Assembly: GCA_030839105.1 (NCBI GenBank)
Contig: JAUZEI010000062.1
Location: forward strand, 1-8,907
Source of the DNA: Actinomycetota bacterium
GTDB lineage: Bacteria; Actinomycetota; Acidimicrobiia; IMCC26256; PALSA-610
Length of the DNA stretch: 8,907 nt
Direction of reading: 5' to 3'
The notes under the pieces were generated by a model. It saw nothing but the letters and a program-made list of their open reading frames with translations. It did no database searches and was not told the DNA's origin. Positions 1 through 6,411 of this stretch are shown here, piece after piece. The translations under genes were made by a program, and so were the position numbers. How positions within the stretch are numbered: position 1 is the stretch's first letter; the number at the start of each line of letters is the position of its first letter.

Positions 1-1
1 C

Positions 2-220
2 AACTTCGAGAACGCCTTCTACCGGTCGACAACAGCGGACAACGCGAGCTACGAGCAATGGCTCGAAGACGGGGGCCTCGATGCCTCGCAGCGTGCCAAC
101 GCGATCTGGAAGCGCCGGCTGGCCGAATACGAGCCGCCCGGGATCGATCCGGCCATCGACGAGGCGCTGCGCGATTTCATCGCCCGGCGCAAGTCCGAGA
201 TGCCCGACGAGATCGGCTGA
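2..220 (+). CDS. MttB-family corrinoid-dependent methyltransferase (trimethylamine/glycine betaine type), C-terminal end only
   Basis: The window opens inside this gene; 72 residues and the TGA stop are visible. The tail contains NFENAFYRS, then YEQWLEDGG, then RANAIWKRRLAEYEPP, and ends in a helix with DEALRDFIARRKSEMPDEIG. This order is typical of the extreme C-terminus of the MttB superfamily. Members move a methyl group from a quaternary or tertiary amine to a cognate corrinoid protein. Pyrrolysine-containing members act on trimethylamine; the more common non-pyrrolysine members act on glycine betaine, proline betaine, carnitine and similar compounds. The catalytic part and any in-frame amber codon lie upstream, so the sub-type cannot be read from the sequence. 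The dimethylglycine-type enzyme and betaine-type importer downstream favour glycine betaine as substrate, by inference. The stop is 10 bases from the next start, suggesting co-transcription. The family call is fairly firm for so short a fragment. Confidence 0.82.
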   Translation, partial: NFENAFYRSTTADNASYEQWLEDGGLDASQRANAIWKRRLAEYEPPGIDPAIDEALRDFIARRKSEMPDEIG

Positions 221-230
221 GGGCTGAGGA

Positions 231-980
231 ATGGCCGGAGGAACCGTGCAGTCAGTCGACCGGGCCTTCGCCGTGCTGCGCCAGGTCGCGAACGAACCGG
301 GCGGTATCAGCGACGTCGCCCGCGCGGTCGACCTCCCGGTGAGCACCGTGGCCCGCCTGCTCGGCACCTTGGAATCGCTCGGCGCCGTGGTCCGCATCGG
401 CGACTCGGGCACGTACGGCATCGGCTCCGGCATCCGCACGCTGGCCGACGGGGTCAGCGCCTCGGAGACGCTCGTGGCACGGGCCCGGCCGCTGTTGACC
501 GAGCTCGTGGCGCGCACCGGTGAGACGTCGGGCCTCTCGGCGCTCGACGGCGACGAAGTCGTCTACCTCGATCACGTCGAGTCCGAGAACGAGGTGACGC
601 TGCGCGACTGGACGGGTGTGCGCCTTCCGCTGCACGTCGTGTCGTCCGGACTCGTCCTGCTCGCCGCACAACCGGCCTCGGCGGTCACCGCGTACCTCGC
701 ACGTCCACCCGTGCGCTTCACGCGCCACACCATGACGCAACCGGCGCGCATCAAGCGCCGGCTCGCGTCGATCCGCCGACAGGGCCACGCCTGGACGATC
801 GGCGAGTTCGACGAAGGCATCAGCTCCGTCGCCGCACCCGTGGTCGACGCGCACGGAACCACGATCGCCGCCATGCACTGTCACGGTCCGAGCTACCGCT
901 TTCCCGGCCGCGCGGACACCGACACCATTGCGTCGGAGGTCACCGAGATCGCGCGCGAACTGAGCGCGGTGCTCCCATGA
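231..980 (+). CDS. IclR-family transcriptional regulator
   Basis: A 249-residue protein, the usual length for IclR regulators. Residues about 5-65 form the winged helix-turn-helix: QSVDRAFAVLRQV opens the domain, and ISDVARAVDLPVSTVARLLGTLESLGAV holds the recognition helix. Residues about 75-249 are the effector-binding domain, with the characteristic stretch GEFDEGISSVAAPVVDAHG followed by a MHCHGPSYRF strand. ATG at 231 is preferred because GAGGG at 219-223 lies 7 bases upstream, overlapping the preceding gene's stop. An alternative GTG at 246 has GGAGG at 237-241 but only 4 bases of spacing; it would remove 5 residues ahead of the domain. IclR proteins usually control a neighbouring catabolic operon in response to a pathway metabolite. 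This one sits inside the operon rather than divergent from it. The family is certain; its ligand and targets are not visible. Confidence 0.93.
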   Translation: MAGGTVQSVDRAFAVLRQVANEPGGISDVARAVDLPVSTVARLLGTLESLGAVVRIGDSGTYGIGSGIRTLADGVSASETLVARARPLLTELVARTGETSGLSALDGDEVVYLDHVESENEVTLRDWTGVRLPLHVVSSGLVLLAAQPASAVTAYLARPPVRFTRHTMTQPARIKRRLASIRRQGHAWTIGEFDEGISSVAAPVVDAHGTTIAAMHCHGPSYRFPGRADTDTIASEVTEIARELSAVLP

Positions 981-1042
981 CCGCAAACATGCAGTCGTCC
1001 AGCTTCGGGCCGCCGCCCCTACGTCGAGGAGTACAAGAGTGA
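977..1042 (+). CDS. possible 21-codon micro-ORF between the regulator and flavoprotein genes
   Basis: An ATG at 977 overlaps the regulator's TGA as ATGA, and the reading frame runs 21 codons to a TGA at 1040-1042 that overlaps the next gene's start as GTGA. The product would begin MTANMQSSSFGPPP and end LRRGVQE. It has no membrane segment, cysteines or motif I recognise. The first two thirds keep the local G/C third-position bias. The last codons do not, because they cover the ribosome binding site of the flavoprotein gene. No convincing ribosome binding site precedes the ATG, so translation would need re-initiation after the regulator. It may simply be chance in a GC-rich spacer. If translated, it would link translation of the regulator to the flavoprotein. 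Low confidence. Confidence 0.25.
   Translation: MTANMQSSSFGPPPLRRGVQE
1026..1031 (+). promoter_or_regulatory. ribosome binding site deciding the GTG start of the flavoprotein gene
   Basis: GAGGAG lies 7 bases upstream of GTG at 1039, an ideal spacing. It sets the start of the 835-residue protein, whose nucleotide-binding motif begins a dozen residues later. No in-frame start codon lies immediately upstream. This is the clearest Shine-Dalgarno sequence in the window. Confidence 0.75.
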
Positions 1043-3546
1043 GCGATCTCCCCACCGCCGCGCGCGTCGTGGTGATCGGGTCCGGCATCGTCGGCAACTC
1101 GGTGGTTGCGCACCTCGCCGAGCTCGGCTGGCGCGACATCGTCCAGTTCGACAAGGGACCGCTGCCCAACCCCGGCGGCTCGACGGGTCACGCGTCGAAC
1201 TTCATCTTTCCGGTCGATCACAACCGCGAGATGGCCGCCCTTACCCTCGACAGCCAACGGCAATACGAGGCAATGGGCGTCAACACCACATGCGGCGGGA
1301 TAGAGATCGCGCGCAAGCCCGAGCGCATGGAGGAGTTCCGGCGCCGGATGACATCGGCCACGGCGTGGGGCATCGATGCCGAGCTGCTGACGGCGGCCGA
1401 GGTGGCCAAGCTCGTCCCGTTCGTCAACACCGACATCGTCCTCGGCGGCTTCTTTACGCCGAGCGTCTCGGTCGTCGACTCACTGCGCGCCGGGACGATC
1501 TTTCGCGAGCGGGCGATGGAGCTCGGTGCACTGAAGACGGTCGCGGGCGTCGAGGTGCTCGACATCGAGGTCGAGAACGGGCGCGTGCAGGCCGTCGTCA
1601 CCGACCAGGGACGCATTGCGGCCGAATACGTCGTCGTCGCGTCCGGAGTGTGGAGCCCGCGCATCGCGGCGATGGCGGGCGCGACCATCCCACTCACACC
1701 GGCCGTGCACCAGATGATCGACGTCGGCCCGATCCCCGAGCTCGAGGCCACCGGCAACGAGATCGGATTCCCGATCATCCGCGACATGGACACGTTCTGT
1801 TACGAACGTCAGACCGGCGGATCGATGGAGGTCGGTTCCTACGCGCACCGGCCGATCTTTCACCGCGCCGACGACATCCCCTCGATCAAGGAATCACGTC
1901 TCTCGCCCACCGAACTTCCGTTCACCGCCGACGACTTCGACCAACAGCTCGAAGAGGCGCTCGAGCTCATGCCCGACATCCTGTCGACGGCGGAGATGAA
2001 GTACGCGATCAACGGCCTCCTGTCGCTGACCCCCGACGGTTTCCCGCTCCTCGGCGAGACGGCCGAGGTGCACAACCTGTGGTCGGCCGCCGCGGTGTGG
2101 ATCAAGGAAGGACCGGGCGTGGGTCGCATGATTGCGGAGTGGATGACGCACGGTGCGTCCGAGATCGACGCGCACCACTCCGACATCACGCGCTTCTACC
2201 GCTACGCGCGTAACGATCACCACGTGCGCGCCCGGTGCGCCGAGCATTACAACAAGACGTACGGCATCGTGCACCCGCGGGAGCAGTGGGCATCGGAGCG
2301 CAACATTCGCTGTGCGCCGTATCACGCGCGCACGCAGGCTCTCGGCGCCGTGTACTTCCAAGCCGGCGGATGGGAACGACCGCACTGGTACGAGAGCAAC
2401 GCCGCCCTCGTCGAGCACTACGGCATCGAGGACCGACCGCACGAGTGGGACGCGCGCTGGTGGTCGCCGATCATGAACGCCGAGCACCTGGCGATGCGCG
2501 AGGGCGTCGGCATGATCGACCTCGCGCCGTTCGTCGTCTTCGACATCACCGGCCCGGGTGCACTCGACTACCTGCAACACCTGACGGTGAACAGCTGCAA
2601 TGTCGCGGTCGGTCGTTCTGTCTACACGCCGCTGCTCGACACCCGGGGCGGCTTCCGCACCGACCTCACGATCATGCGGCTCGCCGAAGACGCGTTCCGG
2701 GTCGTTACCGGCGCGTTCGACGGCCCGCGCGACGCGCACTGGTTCCGTACCCACCTCCCGACCGACGGCTCGGTCACCTTCGCCGACAACACCTCGGCGT
2801 ACGCCACGATCGGCGTGTGGGGGCCGAAGGCCCGGGCGCTCGTGGAGTCGCTCACCCCGGACGACATCTCCGACGCTGCACTCCCCTACGGCTCGACCGC
2901 CGAGGTGCTGATCGACTCGATCACGGTCCGCCTCTTCCGCATCTCCTACGTCGGCGAGCACGGCTGGGAGGTCTATGTCCCCAGCGACAACGCGCTCGCG
3001 ATCTGGGACCGGTTGTGGGAAGCCGGACAGGCATTCGGCGTGACCGCGGTCGGCGCGGGTGTCTACGGCACGACGGGACGACTGGAGAAGGGCTATCGCC
3101 TCATGGGCGCCGAGCTCGACGGCGAGTACACGCCCGTGGAAGCAGGTCTCGCGCGTCCGAAGGTCAAGGCCGCCGACTTCATCGGCAAGGACGCCTACCT
3201 CGCTGCACGCGCGGCCGAACCTGCGGCCGTGTTGTGCACGCTGACCGTCGAAGACCATGTCTCGCCCCGCGACGGAATCGCGCGCTACATGTGCGGTTCC
3301 GAACCGATCCTCACGCTCGACGGTGACCGCATCGTCGACGGCAAGGGCCGGGTCTCGGTCGTCACCTCGGCGGGCACGGGCCCAACGGTCGGCAAGTTCC
3401 TCCTGCTCGCGTATCTGCCCCCGGAGCATGCCGTCGTCGGCGCCGACCTCCTCGTGCGGTACATGAACGAGGATTACCCGGTGCAGGTCGCGGTGGCCGG
3501 GTCACGACCGTTGTTCGATCCCGACGACGCGCGCATGAAGGGCTGA
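1039..3546 (+). CDS. dimethylglycine oxidase/dehydrogenase-like flavoprotein with folate-binding GcvT half
   Basis: This 835-residue protein has the two-part layout of dimethylglycine oxidase (about 830 residues in Arthrobacter) and mitochondrial dimethylglycine dehydrogenase. Residues about 9-375 are an FAD-dependent amine oxidoreductase: the dinucleotide fold GSGIVG is at 14-19. GGSTGHA contains His51, at the position of the covalent flavin histidine (His48 of the Arthrobacter enzyme). His224 in PAVHQM and Tyr255 match its active-site His225 and Tyr259 by my unaided alignment. Residues about 430-825 are the GcvT/aminomethyltransferase half; Asp542 in GGFRTDLT matches the folate-site aspartate, and EKGYRLMGAELDGEYTPVEAGL is the family's C-terminal signature. 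The likely reaction is dimethylglycine to sarcosine, with the one-carbon unit passed to tetrahydrofolate as methylene-THF. It appears cytoplasmic, with no signal peptide. The ETF genes follow at once, pointing to ETF as acceptor. Sarcosine dehydrogenase or a dehydrogenase of another N-methyl amino acid remains possible. Confidence 0.88.
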   Translation: MSDLPTAARVVVIGSGIVGNSVVAHLAELGWRDIVQFDKGPLPNPGGSTGHASNFIFPVDHNREMAALTLDSQRQYEAMGVNTTCGGIEIARKPERMEEFRRRMTSATAWGIDAELLTAAEVAKLVPFVNTDIVLGGFFTPSVSVVDSLRAGTIFRERAMELGALKTVAGVEVLDIEVENGRVQAVVTDQGRIAAEYVVVASGVWSPRIAAMAGATIPLTPAVHQMIDVGPIPELEATGNEIGFPIIRDMDTFCYERQTGGSMEVGSYAHRPIFHRADDIPSIKESRLSPTELPFTADDFDQQLEEALELMPDILSTAEMKYAINGLLSLTPDGFPLLGETAEVHNLWSAAAVWIKEGPGVGRMIAEWMTHGASEIDAHHSDITRFYRYARNDHHVRARCAEHYNKTYGIVHPREQWASERNIRCAPYHARTQALGAVYFQAGGWERPHWYESNAALVEHYGIEDRPHEWDARWWSPIMNAEHLAMREGVGMIDLAPFVVFDITGPGALDYLQHLTVNSCNVAVGRSVYTPLLDTRGGFRTDLTIMRLAEDAFRVVTGAFDGPRDAHWFRTHLPTDGSVTFADNTSAYATIGVWGPKARALVESLTPDDISDAALPYGSTAEVLIDSITVRLFRISYVGEHGWEVYVPSDNALAIWDRLWEAGQAFGVTAVGAGVYGTTGRLEKGYRLMGAELDGEYTPVEAGLARPKVKAADFIGKDAYLAARAAEPAAVLCTLTVEDHVSPRDGIARYMCGSEPILTLDGDRIVDGKGRVSVVTSAGTGPTVGKFLLLAYLPPEHAVVGADLLVRYMNEDYPVQVAVAGSRPLFDPDDARMKG

Positions 3547-3554
3547 GCCGCGCC

Positions 3555-4340
3555 GTGAGCGGCCTGCGAATCCTCGTGTGCGTGAAGCGCGTCCCCGCCC
3601 CGGGCGCGCAGATCACGCTGACCCCCGACGCGCGCGCCGTCGACGCCCGCAATCTTGCCTTTACGACGAGCCCGCACGAGGAGTGCGCGGTCGAAGCGGC
3701 GCTCCAACTGGTCGAGGCGCATGGCGGCGACATCACCGTGCTCACCGTCGGGCCGCCCGAAGCCGAGGAGCAGCTGCGGTTCTCGGTCTCGGTCGGCGTG
3801 CAACACGCCGTTCTCGTCTCCAACGACGAGATGGCCGCGGGCGACGACCCCGACCCGCAGGCGACCGCCCGCACGATTGCTGACACGGTGCGCACGCTCG
3901 AGGCCGAGGGCGATCCGTTCGACGTGCTGCTCTTCGGCAACGAGTCGGCCGACTCGGGCGGCTTCCAGGTCGGCGTGCGCGTGGCCCGGATGCTGGGCAT
4001 CCCGATCGTCAACGGCATCAAAGGGATCGACCTCGCCGACGGCGTGCTCACGGCTCGGCGCGAGGGCGACGCGGGGTTCGAGGTGTACCGGATGGCACTG
4101 CCCGCCGCGGTCGGCGTGAAGGAGGGCATCAACCTCCCCCGCTACCCGACGCTGCCGGGCCGGCTGCGGTCCAAGAAGGCCGAGGTGCGCTCGATCGCGT
4201 CGACGACCGAGCCCGGCGGACTCACGATGGTGCGGTTCGCGACGCCGACCGTCGAACTCAGCGAGACGGTGCTCCTCGGCGCGGGGGCGAGCGCGGCCGC
4301 CGCGGTCGTCGACCTGCTCGGCGAACTGGGACTCGCGTGA
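3555..4340 (+). CDS. etfB: electron transfer flavoprotein beta subunit
   Basis: A 261-residue protein of normal EtfB/FixA length. It starts ILVCVKRVPAPGAQITL, followed by the typical helix SPHEECAVEAALQL and strand GGDITVLTVGPPEAEEQL. The middle has LLFGNESADSGGFQVGVRVA. Near the C-terminus LPAAVGVKEGINLPRYPTLPGRL precedes a KK pair. Leu200 in PTLP sits where human ETF beta has Leu195, the residue of the recognition loop that docks on partner dehydrogenases. The beta subunit binds AMP and pairs with the alpha subunit below to carry single electrons from a dehydrogenase to ETF:quinone oxidoreductase. Its start is GTG, 8 bases after the flavoprotein stop; a weak GAAGGG at 3537-3542 is 12 bases away, so coupling may assist initiation. 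Its position right after a dimethylglycine dehydrogenase-like gene suggests a dedicated ETF for that enzyme. Confidence 0.92.
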   Translation: MSGLRILVCVKRVPAPGAQITLTPDARAVDARNLAFTTSPHEECAVEAALQLVEAHGGDITVLTVGPPEAEEQLRFSVSVGVQHAVLVSNDEMAAGDDPDPQATARTIADTVRTLEAEGDPFDVLLFGNESADSGGFQVGVRVARMLGIPIVNGIKGIDLADGVLTARREGDAGFEVYRMALPAAVGVKEGINLPRYPTLPGRLRSKKAEVRSIASTTEPGGLTMVRFATPTVELSETVLLGAGASAAAAVVDLLGELGLA

Positions 4341-5329
4341 GCGGCGTCCCGTTCGTCGTGATCGACCACGACCGAGGTGTCGTCGGCGACGACACACGCC
4401 AGGCGCTGGCGTTCGCACGCGCGTGCTTCCCGGAGCTTCCCATCGCGGCGGTCGTCATCGGCGGCGAGCAGCCGGAGCCGATCGCGGGCGCCGACAGTAC
4501 CTTCCACATCCGCCACGCCGCGCTCGACGACTACGCACCCGAGGCGTGGGGCGACGCACTCCACGAGCTCGCGGTCGCGCAGTCGCCGAGCGCGATCGTC
4601 GCGACCGGCACCGAACGCGGCAACGAGGTGCTCGCGCACGTAGCCGCGATCGCCGACCAACCGTTCGCAGCCAACGTCATCGAAGCCGCGCCCGGAGACC
4701 CACCCGGAACGCCGTGGCGGATCCGGCGGCTGCGGTGGGGCGGAAGCCTGCTCGAGGACGCCCGGCTCGACGCGACGCTCCCGATCCTGAGCTGCGCCCT
4801 ACACGTCTTCCCGAACGTCCTCCCGAACGCGGCGCCCGACCGCGACCGCGAGGCCCGCCCCGGCGCGGCCGTCGTCGAGTTCGTCCCGAACCTCGGTCCC
4901 GACGCCGGGCGCACTCGCATCGTCGACCGGGTGCAGGTCGCGGAGGGCATCACGCTCACCACGGCTCCGGTGGTGGTGAGCGGCGGCCGGGGTGTCGGCT
5001 CCGAGGAGGGTTTCGCCGCCATCGAAGCGCTCGCCGAGTTGCTGGGCGCGGCGGTCGGCTGCTCCCGGGTGGTCACCAATCAGGGATGGCGGCCCCACGC
5101 CGACCAGGTCGGCCAGACCGGCAAGCGGGTCGCCCCCGACCTCTACATTGCGTGCGGTATCTCCGGCGCAATACAACATTGGGTCGGGATGCAGGCCGCG
5201 AAGAACGTGCTGGCGATCAATACCGATCCCGACGCGCCCATGGTCACCAAGGCCGACTACGCGGTGATCGGTGATCTGCACGAGATCGTCCCGGCGATCG
5301 TCGACGAGATCCGCCGGCGGCGGGGGTGA
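4337..5329 (+). CDS. etfA: electron transfer flavoprotein alpha subunit
   Basis: A 330-residue EtfA/FixB protein. Residues 1 to about 165 are the less conserved N-terminal domain. From about 200 the FAD-binding domain is classic: [14 protein letters not shown], then [29 protein letters not shown] and INTDPDAPM. Arg244, Thr261 and His281 align with human ETF alpha Arg249, Thr266 and His286, which contact the flavin, so the redox centre looks intact. No iron-sulfur extension is present. The start is a GTG overlapping the etfB stop as GTGA, the usual sign of translational coupling of the two subunits. The next gene, for the transporter ATPase, overlaps this one in the same way. The family is certain; the dimethylglycine dehydrogenase-like enzyme as electron donor is inferred from position. 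Confidence 0.95.
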   Translation: MSGVPFVVIDHDRGVVGDDTRQALAFARACFPELPIAAVVIGGEQPEPIAGADSTFHIRHAALDDYAPEAWGDALHELAVAQSPSAIVATGTERGNEVLAHVAAIADQPFAANVIEAAPGDPPGTPWRIRRLRWGGSLLEDARLDATLPILSCALHVFPNVLPNAAPDRDREARPGAAVVEFVPNLGPDAGRTRIVDRVQVAEGITLTTAPVVVSGGRGVGSEEGFAAIEALAELLGAAVGCSRVVTNQGWRPHADQVGQTGKRVAPDLYIACGISGAIQHWVGMQAAKNVLAINTDPDAPMVTKADYAVIGDLHEIVPAIVDEIRRRRG

Positions 5330-6411
5330 CGACGACGAGCGGCACCGAGACGACCACCGGGAGCCTGCCCGCGAGCGAGGCCACGAGTGCGGACACACCG
5401 ACGATCTCGTGTCGAGGTGTGTGGAAGGTATTCGGGCCTCACCCGGAACGCGTCGTCGGCTCGGCCGATGCCGATCTTCCCCGAGCCGAGCTCGAAGCAC
5501 GCACCGGTTGCGTCGCAGCTGTGCGCGACGTGAGCTTCGACGTCGCCGCGGGGCGCGTGTTCGTCGTGATGGGTCTGTCGGGTTCGGGGAAGTCGACGCT
5601 CGTACGTTGCCTGAGCCGCCTCATCGAACCCACCGCGGGCGATGTGCTGATCGACGGTGACGACACCGCGCACTGTTCGGCCCAGTGGCTGCGCGATCTG
5701 CGGCGCGACCGCGTGTCGATGGTCTTCCAGCACTTCGGGCTGCTCCCCCACCGCCGCGTGCTCGACAACGTCGCGTTCGGCCTCGAAGTGCAAGGCAAGT
5801 CGAAGTCGGAGCGCCACGCGCGCGCCGGCGACATGCTCGATCTCGTCGGCCTGAGTGGGCTCGGCGACAGCTACCCCGACGAGCTCTCGGGGGGCATGCA
5901 GCAGCGGGTCGGGCTCGCCCGGGCGCTTGCGAACGACCCCGAGATCCTGCTCTTCGACGAACCGTTCTCCGCGCTCGACCCGCTCATCCGCCGTGACATG
6001 CAGGACGAAGTGGCCCGCCTCCAGCGCGAGCTCAAGAAGACTGTGGTGTTCATCACTCACGATCTGCACGAAGCGCTCAAGCTCGGCGACGAGATCGCGA
6101 TCATGCGCGACGGCCGCTTCGTCCAGGTCGGCACGCCTGAAGCCGTCGTCGCCCATCCCGTCGACGACTACGTGCGCGACTTCGTACGGGACGTGCCACG
6201 CGAGCACGTGCTGACCGCGGGCGGCATCATGCGCGCGCCGGTCGACGGCGAGGAGACCGCGGGCACCGTCACGGAGACGACGTTGGTCAGCGACCTGCTC
6301 CCGATCGTCGTCGAGAGTGAGCGTCCGGTCGCGGTGCTCGACGGCGACGGCCGCGTGTCCGGCGCGGTCGACCGCCTCATCGTGCTGCGCGCGCTCGCGG
6401 AAGATGACTAG
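5326..6411 (+). CDS. proV: glycine betaine/proline ABC transporter ATP-binding protein, short C-terminal CBS-like tail
   Basis: A 361-residue ATPase of the ProV/OpuAA type. After an unconserved Thr/Ser-rich N-terminus of about 25 residues it has [10 protein letters not shown] and an insert ending [15 protein letters not shown], a layout characteristic of betaine-transporter ATPases. Walker A is GLSGSGKST at 83-91, the Q-loop glutamine is Gln135, the ABC signature LSGGM is at 187-191, Walker B is LLFDE at 208-212 with catalytic Glu212, and the switch histidine is His245. All are intact. [13 protein letters not shown] (290-302) opens the regulatory tail, but only about 60 residues remain, room for one abbreviated CBS-like unit rather than the tandem pair of ProV/OpuAA (around 400 residues). 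The start is GTG, overlapping the etfA stop as GTGA. The substrate, glycine betaine or a related betaine, is inferred from family and neighbours. Confidence 0.92.
   Translation: MTTTSGTETTTGSLPASEATSADTPTISCRGVWKVFGPHPERVVGSADADLPRAELEARTGCVAAVRDVSFDVAAGRVFVVMGLSGSGKSTLVRCLSRLIEPTAGDVLIDGDDTAHCSAQWLRDLRRDRVSMVFQHFGLLPHRRVLDNVAFGLEVQGKSKSERHARAGDMLDLVGLSGLGDSYPDELSGGMQQRVGLARALANDPEILLFDEPFSALDPLIRRDMQDEVARLQRELKKTVVFITHDLHEALKLGDEIAIMRDGRFVQVGTPEAVVAHPVDDYVRDFVRDVPREHVLTAGGIMRAPVDGEETAGTVTETTLVSDLLPIVVESERPVAVLDGDGRVSGAVDRLIVLRALAEDD

Noticed and set aside
1007..1018. Small GC hairpin (GGGC, 4-base loop, GCCC) between regulator and flavoprotein
   Set aside because: A 4-base-pair stem with no T-run is too weak for a terminator and common by chance at this GC content.
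981..1038. Possible promoter or IclR operator in the only sizeable gap
   Set aside because: I found no plausible -35/-10 pair and no inverted repeat long enough to call an operator; only the ribosome binding site is supported.
1894..3429. 511-codon open frame on the - strand
   Set aside because: It lies wholly opposite the dimethylglycine oxidase-like gene and has low-complexity Arg/Val/Asp/Glu composition without motifs; a codon-bias shadow.
6317..6403. Upstream ATG extending the permease by 29 residues
   Set aside because: The added residues are Ser/Arg/Cys-rich, non-hydrophobic and come from re-reading the ATPase gene in another frame. ATG 6404 gives a normal permease N-terminus and a short overlap.
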